A stretch of 64,000 bases of DNA from Gemmatimonas sp. (GTDB taxonomy: Bacteria; Gemmatimonadota; Gemmatimonadetes; Gemmatimonadales; Gemmatimonadaceae), in NCBI RefSeq assembly GCF_027531815.1, contig NZ_JAPZSK010000001.1:62001-126000 (forward strand), written 5' to 3'. Shown here piece by piece: positions 45,413 to 54,485 of the stretch (position 1 is the stretch's first letter; each line of letters begins with the position of its first letter). The notes under the pieces were generated by a model. The model had not been told where the DNA came from, ran no database searches, and worked only from the letters and a program-made list of their open reading frames with translations. The translations under genes and the position numbers were made by a program.

Positions 45413-46027
45413 ATGACCGGTGCCGCCCTCCTGCTCCCTGCCGACGCCCTCGGGCGTCATCGGCTCAAGGTCGCGTTCGTGGGTACCCACGGCGTGGGCA
45501 AGACGACGCTCTGCTTCGATCTGGCGGCGCAACTCAAGCGGCTCGACCTGGGTGTGGACATCGTGAAGGAAGTGGCGCGTCGGTGTCCGTTGCCCATCAA
45601 CGAGGACACCACCTTCGATGCCCAGGCGTGGATTCTCCACACGCAGATCGCCGAGGAGATCGAAGCGGTCGCGCAGTACGAGGTGGTGGTGTGTGACCGA
45701 TCGGTGCTCGACAACTACGCATATCTCGTGGCACGCGCCGGTCGGCAGCCGGAGCTGGAGCCGCTGGTGCTGCAGTGGGTGCGGAGCTATCACACGCTCT
45801 TCAAGGTCCCCGTGACCGCCGCACCCACGTTCGATGGTAAGCGGGCGGTGAGCCCGGCCTTTCAGCGACAGATCGACGAGATCATCGAGGAGCTGCTGCA
45901 CCGGTTCGGAATCGAGGCGGTGCGGCTCGATCCCGAGGCCCGCGCCGACTGGACGAATGCGGCGCTGCGCGCGCTGCGGTTGCCGCTCACCCCGCCCCAG
46001 ATCGATCTGTTCCGCGGCACGAACTGA
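45413..46027 (+). CDS. P-loop ATPase of the NadR/AAA_28 kinase-like type
   Basis: 204 residues from MTGAALLLPADALG. The Walker A motif is GTHGVGKTTLC (residues about 22-32). VVVCDRSVLDNYAYLV is the nucleotide-kinase-like Walker B region, followed by a C-terminal EARADWTNAALRALRL. Proteins of this sort resemble the ribosylnicotinamide-kinase part of NadR or thymidylate-kinase-like enzymes. The substrate cannot be read from the sequence. It is a single gene, divergent from the ADH gene and convergent with csoR. Confidence 0.85.
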   Translation: MTGAALLLPADALGRHRLKVAFVGTHGVGKTTLCFDLAAQLKRLDLGVDIVKEVARRCPLPINEDTTFDAQAWILHTQIAEEIEAVAQYEVVVCDRSVLDNYAYLVARAGRQPELEPLVLQWVRSYHTLFKVPVTAAPTFDGKRAVSPAFQRQIDEIIEELLHRFGIEAVRLDPEARADWTNAALRALRLPLTPPQIDLFRGTN

Positions 46028-46063
46028 CGCGCATCAGGACTCACGGCGCGGCAGTCCGGCGGG

Positions 46064-46504
46064 CTATCGCGCTGTCCGATAGATCATCTCCACCAGCTCG
46101 TCGTACATCCCTTCCGCTTCTTTCGGTCCCTGCCGGATGGCGGCAGTGGCGCAGTGCTTGAGGTGATTGCGCATGAGCTCACGCCCCACGGCGCGCAGCG
46201 CTTCGTGCACACTGGCGATCTGGGTGAGAATGTCGGCGCAGTACCGGTCGTCATCCACCATCTTCTGCAGCCCGCGCACCTGCCCCTCGATGCGCCGCAG
46301 GCGCTTGCGATTGCGTTCCTTGGCCCCGGCATCCACTGCCACCGCCTTGCGGGGCGCGCCATCGGACGCGGCGTTCGACGCGGCACATCCACAGCCGGCC
46401 AGCGGTTCGTCCGGTGGTACCGCGAGCGAGACCGCCACGGAAACCGTGTCCGGCACAGGCGTGGTGCCGCGCGCAGACCGGCGCTTCGACGAGACGTTGG
46501 ACAT
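46064..46504 (-). CDS. csoR: CsoR-type copper-sensing repressor with Cys-containing N-terminal extension
   Basis: 146 residues, of which the last about 90 are the CsoR/RcnR four-helix domain. The copper ligands are Cys89 (RYCADIL), His114 and Cys118 (NHLKHC), at the same spacing (25 and 29) as Cys36-His61-Cys65 of Mycobacterium tuberculosis CsoR. The about 60-residue N-terminal extension is unusual, contains CGC (38-40), and could be disordered or bind metal. A later start cannot be excluded. Last gene of the cop operon, it would repress the promoter at 49188-49217. Confidence 0.92.
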   Translation of the reverse strand: MSNVSSKRRSARGTTPVPDTVSVAVSLAVPPDEPLAGCGCAASNAASDGAPRKAVAVDAGAKERNRKRLRRIEGQVRGLQKMVDDDRYCADILTQIASVHEALRAVGRELMRNHLKHCATAAIRQGPKEAEGMYDELVEMIYRTAR

Positions 46505-46525
46505 GATCGACGGGAGGAAGGGGGA

Positions 46526-48907
46526 TCAGTCGAAGCGTGCGCGACGCAGCCGTAGCGAGTTTGCCACCACGCTCACGGAACTGAACGCCATGGCCGCGCT
46601 GGCCAGGATGGGACTCAATTGCAAACCGAAGGCGGGGTACAGCGCTCCCGCCGCGACGGGAATGCCAATGACGTTGTAGATGAACGCCCAGAAGAGATTC
46701 TGCTTCATCGTGCGCATGGTGCGCCGCGACAGCGCGATCGCGCGCACCACGCCGTGCAGATCCCCGCGCATCAGCACGATGTCTCCCGCATCCACGGCGA
46801 CATCGGTGCCCGACCCTATGGCCATGCCCACATCGGCCTGCGCCAGCGCTGGCGCATCGTTGATGCCGTCACCTACCATGGCCACCACCTGACCGGTCTG
46901 CTGCAGGCGCTGGACCTCGGCCACCTTGCCCTCCGGAAGCACGCCGGCCACCACGGCGTCCACGCCCGCGGCACGAGCAATCGCTTGCGCGGTACGTTCG
47001 TTGTCGCCGGTCAGCATGACCACGCGCAGCCCCATGGCATGAAGTTGTGCGATGGCGTCGCGCGAGGAGTCACGAATGGGATCGGCCACGGCGATGATGC
47101 CGGCCAGCGTACCGTTGGCGGCCACGAACATGGGCGTCTTGCCGGCCGCCGCCAACTCGGCAGCCGCCTCGTCGAGTGGGTGTGTGCTGACCCCCCAGTC
47201 GGCGAGGAGCGCCGCATTCCCCACCACCAGCGCCGTGTCCTGCACCACGCCGTGGGCGCCGCGCCCGGTGACGGACTGAAAGGCATCGGGCGTCACGAGT
47301 ACCAGACCGCGCGCCGCCGCCTCCCGTACGATGGCCTCAGCCAGCGGATGCTCGCTGAGCCGCTCGAGGCTGGCGACGCGTTGCAGCAGTGTGGCCTCGT
47401 CGAGCACGACCGCGGCGGGGAGCCGCACATCGGTCACCGCCGGGCGCCCCTCGGTGATGGTACCGGTCTTGTCCAGCACCACCGTACCAATGTCACCCGC
47501 CCGCTGCAGGATGTCGCCGCCCTTGATGAGGATCCCCATCTCGGCGCCCTTGCCACTGGCCACCATGACCGCGGTGGGTACCGCCAGCCCCATGGCACAC
47601 GGACAGGCAATGATGAGCACGGCCACGGCGGCGGCAAAGGCGCGCACCAGCGGTGCCTCGTTCGCGGCGACATACCAGACCGCAAAGGTGAGCACGGCCA
47701 GCGCCATGACCACCGGCACGAACACGGCGCTGATGCGGTCGGCCAGGTGCTGGATGGGCGCGCGACTTCCCTGGGCATCGCGCATGAGCCGCACGATCTG
47801 CGCGAGCACGCTGGCGGCACCCAGAGACGTGGCACGATAGCGGAAGGCGCCCGTGCGATTGATGGTGCCACCAATGACGCGATCGCCCGCCTGCTTCTCC
47901 ACCGGCAGCGATTCGCCGGTGAGCATGCTCTCGTCCACGGCACTCGCGCCCTCGACGAGCTCCCCATCGGTCGGCACGCGCTCGCCCGGACGCACGACGA
48001 TGATCTCATCGGGCTCCACCGTATCGACGGGCGCGTCCACCTCCTCGCCGAAACGCACGACGCGCGCTGTGGTGGGCTGCAGCGCCACCAGTGCGCGCAG
48101 CGCCACCGACGTGCGCATCTTGGCACGCGCCTCGAAGGCGTTGCCGGTGAGAATGAGGGCGATGATGATGATGACCGCCTCGTAGTACACGTCGGGCATC
48201 ACCCCGCGGGCGGTGAAGAACGCCGGCACGAGCGTGGCCAGCAGCGAGTAGCCGAAGGCCGCGAGGGTGCCAGCACTCACCAGCGTGTTCATGTCGGCAG
48301 TGCCGTGACGCAGCGCCGCCCAGGCGCGCGTGTAGAAGTGCCGACCGGCCCACACCATGACCAGCAGCGTCGCCGCCAGCAGGCCACTGGTGAGCAAGCG
48401 CGGCGGCAGCTCGTACAGCAGCGGCAGTGCGCCGCGCAGCAGCGGGTCGAGCGCCGTCATGCTCCAGCGCATGAACGGGTCAGCGACCACGCCATGCGCA
48501 TGCGCACCATCCGCGCCCACGGGGAGCATGCTCATGAGCGGCATGCTCACGACCATGGCCACCACGCCAACGATGCCGCTTACCCAGGCTTTCGTGCGTA
48601 GGTCGTGGTACTCGGCCACTTGCGCGCGATCGCGCGCCTCCTGCTCCTGAAATGCCGTCTCCCCGGTGTCCGCCAGCGTCGCGCCGTAGCCCGTCTCGTG
48701 GATGACCGTGAGCAGCGCCTGTGGCGACGTGGCCTGCGGATCGAAGGTGACGGTCGCGCTTTTCATCATGAGATTCACCGCGGCCTCACTCACCCCCGGT
48801 GCGCGCTGCAGCATGCGCTGCACGCGGGAGGAACAGGCGGCGCAGGTCATCCCCGTGACTGGGATGCGCAGCGTGGCGAGCGGGTGGTCGACTGACGGCG
48901 CACTCAT
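46526..48907 (-). CDS. copA: Copper-translocating P1B-type ATPase
   Basis: 793 residues. An N-terminal heavy-metal-associated domain has [13 protein letters not shown] (Cys22/Cys25). Eight membrane helices follow, including the transport motif [12 protein letters not shown] (CPC). The phosphorylation loop is [11 protein letters not shown], the actuator motif is TGESLPVEK, and [15 protein letters not shown] is the hinge. It exports Cu(I) across the cytoplasmic membrane at the expense of ATP. Length and single HMA are normal. It sits between copZ (43-nt gap) and csoR (21-nt gap), so the operon is copZ-copA-csoR. Confidence 0.96.
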   Translation of the reverse strand: MSAPSVDHPLATLRIPVTGMTCAACSSRVQRMLQRAPGVSEAAVNLMMKSATVTFDPQATSPQALLTVIHETGYGATLADTGETAFQEQEARDRAQVAEYHDLRTKAWVSGIVGVVAMVVSMPLMSMLPVGADGAHAHGVVADPFMRWSMTALDPLLRGALPLLYELPPRLLTSGLLAATLLVMVWAGRHFYTRAWAALRHGTADMNTLVSAGTLAAFGYSLLATLVPAFFTARGVMPDVYYEAVIIIIALILTGNAFEARAKMRTSVALRALVALQPTTARVVRFGEEVDAPVDTVEPDEIIVVRPGERVPTDGELVEGASAVDESMLTGESLPVEKQAGDRVIGGTINRTGAFRYRATSLGAASVLAQIVRLMRDAQGSRAPIQHLADRISAVFVPVVMALAVLTFAVWYVAANEAPLVRAFAAAVAVLIIACPCAMGLAVPTAVMVASGKGAEMGILIKGGDILQRAGDIGTVVLDKTGTITEGRPAVTDVRLPAAVVLDEATLLQRVASLERLSEHPLAEAIVREAAARGLVLVTPDAFQSVTGRGAHGVVQDTALVVGNAALLADWGVSTHPLDEAAAELAAAGKTPMFVAANGTLAGIIAVADPIRDSSRDAIAQLHAMGLRVVMLTGDNERTAQAIARAAGVDAVVAGVLPEGKVAEVQRLQQTGQVVAMVGDGINDAPALAQADVGMAIGSGTDVAVDAGDIVLMRGDLHGVVRAIALSRRTMRTMKQNLFWAFIYNVIGIPVAAGALYPAFGLQLSPILASAAMAFSSVSVVANSLRLRRARFD

Positions 48908-48950
48908 GACGTGAACTCCGGGGCAGGCCGGCGACGCGGCTGGCGTGCCG

Positions 48951-49160
48951 TCAGCGCGTGGCGAGCACCTGGTACCCCGCGTCGTCGATTGCCTGCGCGA
49001 TGGCCGGCGCGCTCGTCTGCTGTTCGTCGAATACGACCGTGGCGGACCCCACGGCCACCTGCTCCACCGTGACGCCGGCCGTCTGCTGCAGGGCCCGGTC
49101 GACCGCCTTGACGCAATGGCCGCAGGACATGCCCGCGATCTCGAATATGGCCTTCTGCAT
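48951..49160 (-). CDS. copZ: Copper chaperone (single heavy-metal-associated domain)
   Basis: 69-residue protein made of one ferredoxin-like HMA domain. [17 protein letters not shown] carries the CxxC Cu(I) site at residues 13 and 16, and the domain ends with DDAGYQV. It would carry Cu(I) to CopA in the cytoplasm. The ATG has AGGAG seven bases upstream. It is the promoter-proximal gene of the cop operon, controlled by the operator at 49197-49215. Confidence 0.94.
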   Translation of the reverse strand: MQKAIFEIAGMSCGHCVKAVDRALQQTAGVTVEQVAVGSATVVFDEQQTSAPAIAQAIDDAGYQVLATR

Positions 49161-49187
49161 GGGCTGCTCCTGATAGGGTGCGGGGGT

Positions 49188-49217
49188 ATGTTAGCAGATA
49201 CCCCCTCCCGGTATCAA
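49188..49217 (-). promoter_or_regulatory. Predicted sigma-70 promoter of the cop operon
   Basis: On the minus strand, -35 TTGATA (49217-49212) and -10 TAACAT (49193-49188) are separated by 18 nt, and the copZ ATG is at 49160. The -35 lies only 2 nt beyond the end of the VOC gene upstream. The CsoR palindrome fills most of the spacer, so bound CsoR would block RNA polymerase. Confidence 0.6.
49197..49215. promoter_or_regulatory. Putative CsoR operator
   Basis: GATACCCCCTCCCGGTATC (49197-49215) is an ATAC-C-rich-GTAT palindrome with GATACC/GGTATC ends, the kind of G/C-tract operator bound by CsoR-family repressors. A second GGGGGTAT half-site is at 49182-49189, overlapping the -10. Confidence 0.75.
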
Positions 49218-49218
49218 G

Positions 49219-50142
49219 TCAGCCGTTCCCGGTGGCGGTGATCCGGACCGCCGTGCCCCAGGGATCGACGGCGAGTGCCCCGCTCACCTCGAACCCGGCA
49301 GCCCCTGCGGACTCGAGCGCCCGTGCGGGCTCGTCGACCACGAGACGCCATTCCAGCAGGCGCGCGTCGTCGGCGTGTGGGGCGGGAGCACCCTGCGCCC
49401 AGCTGTTGACCCCGAGGTGATGGTGATAGCCACCGGCGCCCAGGAAGAGGGCCCCCGGGTAGCGCCATACCATGCGGTCGAAGCCCACGGCCTCGCTGTA
49501 GAAGGCGGAGGCACGGGCAAGGTTGCCGACGTTCAGGTGCACGTGGCCCACGACCGTGCCGCTGGGCATGCCCTGCCACGGAGCGTCGGCCGCTGCCTCT
49601 GCCACACCAGCTGCGTCGAACGGGTCGGTGGCCATCATGAGTTCGGCGCCAACGCGCTGCCACTCGGAGCGGGGGCGGTCGCGGTACACCTCGATCCCCA
49701 ACCCGTCGGGATCGTGCAGATACAGCGCTTCGCTCACCAGGTGGTCGCTGGCGCCGGCACGGACGCCGCGCTGCACGAGATGCTGCACGAAGCGCCCCAG
49801 CGCCGGGCGATCGGGGAGCAGGATGGCCACGTGATACAGCCCGAGGCGCGAACCGGAACGGACCGGACGCGTGCCAGGGCGATACTCGAGCTCGACCAGC
49901 GGCTCGATAGCCCCGCGGACGCCGAGGCTGCGCGCGTCCCCCTGCGCGTCGAGCAGTTCCATGCCGAGCACCTCCTGATACCAGGCAAGCGACCGGTCGA
50001 GGTGACTCACCTGCAGCCGCACCGCGCCCAGTCGGGTACTGGCCGGGAGGCGGTAGCCCGGCGGGGGCGCCCCATAGGAGCCCGGCAATGCGGCCTGTGC
50101 CACGGGCGCACGGCCGAAGATGTCGTGAGTGGAAACGCTCAT
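49219..50142 (-). CDS. Two-domain VOC-superfamily protein (catechol 2,3-dioxygenase-like)
   Basis: 307 residues with two vicinal-oxygen-chelate repeats. VRLQVSHLDRSLAWYQEVLG and YHVAILLPDRPALGR are in the first, GTVVGHVHLNVGNLARASAFY and the metal-region YHHHLGVNSW in the second, with LGIEVYRDRP between. The pattern resembles Bacillus CatE/YfiE-type extradiol dioxygenases, which cleave catechols using Fe(II). A bleomycin-resistance-type role is less likely given the length. The stop is within a few bases of the copZ promoter. Confidence 0.88.
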   Translation of the reverse strand: MSVSTHDIFGRAPVAQAALPGSYGAPPPGYRLPASTRLGAVRLQVSHLDRSLAWYQEVLGMELLDAQGDARSLGVRGAIEPLVELEYRPGTRPVRSGSRLGLYHVAILLPDRPALGRFVQHLVQRGVRAGASDHLVSEALYLHDPDGLGIEVYRDRPRSEWQRVGAELMMATDPFDAAGVAEAAADAPWQGMPSGTVVGHVHLNVGNLARASAFYSEAVGFDRMVWRYPGALFLGAGGYHHHLGVNSWAQGAPAPHADDARLLEWRLVVDEPARALESAGAAGFEVSGALAVDPWGTAVRITATGNG

Positions 50143-50150
50143 GTCTGCAT

Positions 50151-50177
50151 TTTATATGTTTTGACGATCATTTGCAA
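50151..50177 (-). promoter_or_regulatory. AT-rich candidate promoter of the VOC gene
   Basis: Minus-strand -35 TTGCAA and -10 TATAAA lie 15 nt apart, a short spacing. The -10 is only about 9 nt from the ATG at 50142, so the transcript would be leaderless or nearly so. A TTG...CAA pair here could also be a repressor site. Confidence 0.3.
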
Positions 50178-50317
50178 GCTAAGCACTTTCCATTCCAGCG
50201 GTCGGAGCGTGCATTAGGTGTTCATGAATCCCGGCCGGCGGCGGACACCCGGCACCCACGGCAGGTGTTGGTCGGCAGTACTCTTGCGGTGAAGCCCACG
50301 ATCACACCGGGGGAACC

Positions 50318-50809
50318 ATGCGCCATACCAGCTCGAGCCGCCGTCGCTTCACCATTCTGCCCGTCGCCCTGCTGGCCGTTGCCGTCTTGTCGGCCTGTGC
50401 GCGCTCCCGCCCGGTGGCGGCCGCGGCCCCCGCGGGGGGCCGCAAGGATTCCGTGCGCACCGCCGCCACCATGGAGTCGGCCAACACGCTCGACGAGTCG
50501 CAGTTCGGACAACAGCCGGTCAACCGCGTGGAAGAGCTGTTCGTGGGGCGCTTTCCCGGAGTGCAGGTGTACAACGTGAATGGTCAGGTGCAGGTGCGCA
50601 TTCGGAGCGCTTCCTCGATCAACGCCAACACCGAACCGCTCATTCTCGTGGACGGGCAGCAGCTCACGCCGGGATCGGGCGGGTTGATTGGCCTGAATCC
50701 GCGGGACATCCGAAAAATCGAAGTGCTGAAGGACGCGGTTTCCACCGCCGAATTCGGCGTGCGCGGCAGCAACGGCGTCATCAAGATCACCACCAAGCGC
50801 CCCGACTGA
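50318..50809 (+). CDS. Lipoprotein consisting of a TonB-receptor plug domain only
   Basis: 163 residues. The signal peptide ends in a lipobox (AVAVLSAC). The rest reproduces the plug domain of SusC-like transporters: RVEELFVGRFPGVQV, VQVRIRSASS, LILVDGQQL, PRDIRKIEVLKDAV and FGVRGSNGVIKITTK. There is no barrel, and the stop follows directly after the plug. The free plug may act as a periplasmic partner or decoy of TonB, or of an outer-membrane barrel. Its role is not known to me. It is the first of three plus-strand genes followed by DUF305 and LVIVD proteins. Confidence 0.85.
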   Translation: MRHTSSSRRRFTILPVALLAVAVLSACARSRPVAAAAPAGGRKDSVRTAATMESANTLDESQFGQQPVNRVEELFVGRFPGVQVYNVNGQVQVRIRSASSINANTEPLILVDGQQLTPGSGGLIGLNPRDIRKIEVLKDAVSTAEFGVRGSNGVIKITTKRPD

Positions 50810-50862
50810 TCGCCGCGCCACGAGGGTCGCGAATATCTTTCGGGACACTTGGAGGAGCTGCC

Positions 50863-51474
50863 GTGTTTCGTACCATCTTTCGTACCGTGTCTCGCACTGC
50901 GTTTCGTCGTGTTCGTCCCCTGCTCGCTGTCACGCTGGTCGCGTTGCCGGCACCGGTTGCCGCCCAGCAGAGCGTGACCGCCGCGCCGCCGCCCGCGCGC
51001 CACACGGCGGCCGATGTGGCGTTCATGCAGGGGATGATCGGCCACCATGCCCAGGCGCTGGTGATGTGCACCCTGGTCACGGAACGCTCGTCGCATCCCC
51101 AGGTGGCCATGCTCGCCGAACGCATCGCCGTGTCACAGCAGGACGAGATCGGCATCATGCGCCGGTGGCTGGAAGAGCGCGGGCTGTCGGCGCCGGACGG
51201 TCATGGGGAGCATCTCCAGCATGCGCATGCCATGCCCGGCATGCTGTCGCCGGCCCAGATGGACACGCTGTCGCGCGCGCGCGGCGCATCGTTCGACCGG
51301 CTGTTCCTGCAGTACATGATCCAGCATCACGAGGGCGCCCTGGTCATGGTGGCGCAGCTGCTCGCCGCGGCCAACGCGGCGCGCGACCCGATGCTCTTCC
51401 AGTTCGCCTCCGATGTGGACACCGACCAGCGCGCCGAGATCCGCCGCATGCGCGCGCTGCTCACCACGCTGTAA
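50863..51474 (+). CDS. DUF305 secreted His-rich protein
   Basis: 203 residues. An Arg/Thr-repeat N-terminus (FRTIFRTVSRTAFRRVR) precedes a signal peptide (PLLAVTLVALPAPVAAQ). The DUF305 domain shows its duplicated helical motif: FMQGMIGHHAQALVM and, later, LQYMIQHHEGALVMV, both with HH pairs. An acidic His/Met stretch, HGEHLQHAHAMPGM, lies between. DUF305 proteins have a ferritin-like fold and often accompany copper or other metal proteins, but their function is not established. It is followed by the LVIVD-repeat gene after 25 nt. Confidence 0.9.
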   Translation: MFRTIFRTVSRTAFRRVRPLLAVTLVALPAPVAAQQSVTAAPPPARHTAADVAFMQGMIGHHAQALVMCTLVTERSSHPQVAMLAERIAVSQQDEIGIMRRWLEERGLSAPDGHGEHLQHAHAMPGMLSPAQMDTLSRARGASFDRLFLQYMIQHHEGALVMVAQLLAAANAARDPMLFQFASDVDTDQRAEIRRMRALLTTL

Positions 51475-51499
51475 TCCCTCCTTCCTCCTTCCCGCCACA

Positions 51500-53245
51500 A
51501 TGACGTTCCCTTCGTTTCCGTCCGTGCGCGCCTTGGCTGGGGCGCTCGGTGCCGCTGCCCTGCTCTGCACGGCGACTGCCGTCGGTGCCCAGGATCCCCG
51601 CGTGGGGCTCAAGACCGGCTTTCGCGACGCCGGCGAAGCCATTCGCCACCTCACCCACGTGTCGCACACCCCCAAGCCGGACGGGTGGTTCGACCCGAAG
51701 AACATTGGCAGCTTCGACTACGCGAACTCCGATCTCGCCTTCCAGAAAAACCTCGTCTTCCAGGGCGGTTGGCACGGCTGGCAGGCCTGGGACATCAGCA
51801 ACCCCAAGGCCCCGCGACTTCGCAAGGCGTTCGTCTGCCAGGGCGGCCAGGGGGACCTCTCCGTGCATGGGACGCTGCTGTTCATGTCGGTCGAGGACTT
51901 CGTGGGACGCGTGGACTGCGGCACGCAGGGCATCCGGGATACGGTAAGCAGCGAGCGCTTCCGCGGTGTGCGCATCTTCGACATCAGCGACCTCGACAAC
52001 CCAAAGCAGGTGGCGGCGGTGCAGACGTGCCGTGGCTCGCACACGCACACGCTGGTCACCGACAGGAACGACAAGGCCAACGTGTACGTGTATGTGCAGG
52101 GCACGAGCCCGGTGCGTTCGCCCAACGAATTGGCGGGGTGCGTGCGCTCCGCGCAGGACACGGCGTCGGCGCTGTTCCGTATCGAAGTGATCAAGGTGCC
52201 ACTCGCGGCACCGCAGGACGCGCGCGTGGTGAACGCCCCGCGCATCTTCGCCGACGACAAGGGCAACATCGCCGGCCTGTGGAAGGGCGGCAGCCACGGC
52301 GAGGGGACGCAGAACACCGGCACCACCGACCAGTGCCACGACATCACCGCCTATCCTGAACTCGGTCTGGCCGCGGGCGCGTGCTCGGGGAACGGCATCC
52401 TGCTCGACATCAGCGATCCGGCCAAGCCGAAGCGCATCGACGAGGTAATCGATCCGAACTTCGCGTACTGGCACTCGGCCACGTTCAACAACGCCGGTAC
52501 GACGGTGCTCTTCACCGACGAGTGGGGCGGCGGCACCGCCCCGCGCTGCCGCGCGACCGATCGTCCAACGTGGGGCGCCAATGCGCTCTTCTCCCTTGGC
52601 GGCGACCGCACGCTGCAGCACGCCGGATACTTCAAGATCCCCGCCGCACAGGGCGCCAACGAGAATTGCGTGGCCCACAACGGCTCGCTCATTCCCGTGC
52701 CCGGTCGCGACATCATGGCGCAGGCGTGGTATCAGGGCGGCCTGTCGGTGTTCGACTTCAGCAATCCCGCCAAGCCGGTGGAGATTGCCTTCTTCGATCG
52801 CGGGCCCATTGCCGATCAGCTGACGCTGGCCGGCTTCTGGAGCACGTACTGGTACAACGGCTACATCGTGGGGTCGGAAATCGGTCGTGGCCTCGACCTC
52901 TTCGAATTGCAGCCCAGTGAGTTCCTCACGAAGAACGAGATCGAAGCGGCCAAGCTGGTGCGCACCGACGAGCTCAACCCACAGTTGCAGACGCGTATCA
53001 CGTGGCCGGCGGCCTTTCCCGTCGCCCGCGCCTATGTCGACCAGCTGCAGCGTTCCAACGGGTTGCCAGCGGCCCGCCTCGCAGCGGTCTCCCGTGCGCT
53101 CGACGCCGCCGAAAAGGCCACGCCGGCAGCGCGGCGCCAGGCGCTCGCGCTGCTCGGATCGCAGCTCGCCGGGGACGCGGCGCAGTCGCGTGACGCCGCG
53201 AAAGTCCGCCTGTTGCAGGACGTCGTGCGGCAGCTCGCCAAGTAA
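51500..53245 (+). CDS. Secreted LVIVD-repeat beta-propeller protein
   Basis: 581 residues from MTFPSFPSVRALAGALGAAA, whose signal peptide ends at GAQ. Repeated propeller blades of the LVIVD type are visible as WQAWDISNPKAPRL, RIFDISDLDNPKQV, ILLDISDPAKPKRI and SVFDFSNPAKPVEI, each with the D(I/F)S..P pattern. HTHTLVTD and FAYWHSATFN lie between. A C-terminal helical tail of about 90 residues, rich in Ala and Arg, is separate. It is encoded with DUF305, a pairing I have seen associated with extracytoplasmic proteins. Function is unknown. Confidence 0.88.
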   Translation: MTFPSFPSVRALAGALGAAALLCTATAVGAQDPRVGLKTGFRDAGEAIRHLTHVSHTPKPDGWFDPKNIGSFDYANSDLAFQKNLVFQGGWHGWQAWDISNPKAPRLRKAFVCQGGQGDLSVHGTLLFMSVEDFVGRVDCGTQGIRDTVSSERFRGVRIFDISDLDNPKQVAAVQTCRGSHTHTLVTDRNDKANVYVYVQGTSPVRSPNELAGCVRSAQDTASALFRIEVIKVPLAAPQDARVVNAPRIFADDKGNIAGLWKGGSHGEGTQNTGTTDQCHDITAYPELGLAAGACSGNGILLDISDPAKPKRIDEVIDPNFAYWHSATFNNAGTTVLFTDEWGGGTAPRCRATDRPTWGANALFSLGGDRTLQHAGYFKIPAAQGANENCVAHNGSLIPVPGRDIMAQAWYQGGLSVFDFSNPAKPVEIAFFDRGPIADQLTLAGFWSTYWYNGYIVGSEIGRGLDLFELQPSEFLTKNEIEAAKLVRTDELNPQLQTRITWPAAFPVARAYVDQLQRSNGLPAARLAAVSRALDAAEKATPAARRQALALLGSQLAGDAAQSRDAAKVRLLQDVVRQLAK

Positions 53246-53269
53246 ATCGCTCCCCATTCCGTGGTACAC

Positions 53270-53312
53270 GACGCGCCGCCACCGGTTGCCGGTGGCGGCG
53301 CGTCGCCTTGTT
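53270..53312 (+). terminator. Strong terminator hairpin after the LVIVD gene
   Basis: A perfect 16-bp GC stem (53270-53285 with 53289-53304, loop TTG) is followed by GCCTTGTT. It would end the plug-DUF305-LVIVD transcript. Confidence 0.75.
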
Positions 53313-53445
53313 GCATGGCTCGTCATATTGAACGGAACACGTGCGGCACGATCAGTATCACATCGCCGCGTGGGGGTTTGCGGAAAGTGGCGGCGCCCCT
53401 CACGCGGAATGCTGCAGCGACGACGGCTCTAAGTAGATTACCGGA

Positions 53446-54480
53446 GTGAGTACCCACTCCGCGGCCTCCGACCGTTCCTTCCGTGAGCGACTGCAGCGTT
53501 CGCTCGGCGACGCGTATGTCATCATGCGTGAGCTGGGCGGTGGAGGGTCGGCGCGCGTCTTCCTGGCCACGGAGATCGCCCTCGAGCGCACGGTCGTGCT
53601 GAAGGTGCTGCCGGCCGAGTTGACCGCTGGGGTCGACGGCACGCGATTCCATCGTGAGATCCTCATTGCGGCACGGCTGCAGCATCCCCACCTCGTGCCG
53701 CTGTTGAACGCGGGGGAACCCGCGGCCGACGAGCCGCATGATGCGGGCAGTGCGCTGCGCTGGTATGCCATGCCGTTCGTGGAAGGGCAAACGTTGCGGG
53801 AGCACCTGCAGCTGCGCGGCACGCTGCCGCTGCATGAAGCCTTGCGCCTGTTGCGCGAGCTGGCCTCCGCGCTGGCCTACGCGTACGCGAAGGGGGTGGT
53901 ACACCGTGACATCAAGCCGGAGAACATTCTGCTGAGCGACGGGGTGGCGATGATCTCCGACTTCGGCGTGGCAAAGGCCCTGGAAGATGCCAGCGCCGAG
54001 GCCGTCTCGAGCGGACGTCGCCTGACCACGGTGGGGATGATCCTTGGCACACCGGCCTACATGGCGCCCGAGCAGGTCAACAATGCGCACGTGGTGGATC
54101 ACAAGGCCGATCTCTACGCCCTGGCCTGCGTGGCCTACGAAATTCTCACGGGGGCTCCGCCCTTCGTGCGGCCCTCGCTGCGCGCGACGATGGCGGCGCA
54201 GGTCACCACCGCGCCGACGCCGCTGACGCAGCTGCGCACCGATGTGCCGGCACCGCTCGCCGACATGCTCATGCGTTGCCTGGAGAAGGATCCGCGGCAA
54301 CGGCCGCACTCGGCAACCGCGGTGGTGAAGGTACTCGATGGACTGTCAGCACCGCCGGTGCCGCCGCCGCCAGCAGCCACTGTGGAGAACACACCGCCGA
54401 CTCGCACGCCGCTGCCCGTGTGGCTCGTGGCAATGGTGGTGGTGCTGCTGGTAGCCGCGGGGTGGTGGGCGCGGGGGTAG
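53446..54480 (+). CDS. Eukaryotic-type Ser/Thr protein kinase with C-terminal membrane anchor
   Basis: 344 residues from a GTG at 53446. The kinase domain has the Gly-rich loop LGGGGSARVFLA, the ATP-binding Lys of RTVVLKVL, HRDIKPENILL and ISDFGVAKALEDA, plus the activation-end GTPAYMAPEQ. A short Pro-rich linker (VPPPPAAT) is followed by a final membrane helix (VWLVAMVVVLLVAAGW) and a three-residue tail. It has no PASTA or other sensor domain, so input may come from partners. The terminal helix places the kinase domain on the cytoplasmic side. It is the only kinase here; a PP2C lies about 6 kb away. Confidence 0.92.
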   Translation: MSTHSAASDRSFRERLQRSLGDAYVIMRELGGGGSARVFLATEIALERTVVLKVLPAELTAGVDGTRFHREILIAARLQHPHLVPLLNAGEPAADEPHDAGSALRWYAMPFVEGQTLREHLQLRGTLPLHEALRLLRELASALAYAYAKGVVHRDIKPENILLSDGVAMISDFGVAKALEDASAEAVSSGRRLTTVGMILGTPAYMAPEQVNNAHVVDHKADLYALACVAYEILTGAPPFVRPSLRATMAAQVTTAPTPLTQLRTDVPAPLADMLMRCLEKDPRQRPHSATAVVKVLDGLSAPPVPPPPAATVENTPPTRTPLPVWLVAMVVVLLVAAGWWARG

Positions 54481-54485
54481 CCGCG

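Noticed and set aside
46619-48601. A 660-codon plus-strand open frame opposite copA
   Set aside because: It is a shadow of the conserved copper ATPase on the other strand. The His/Arg/Gly-rich translation shows no domain.
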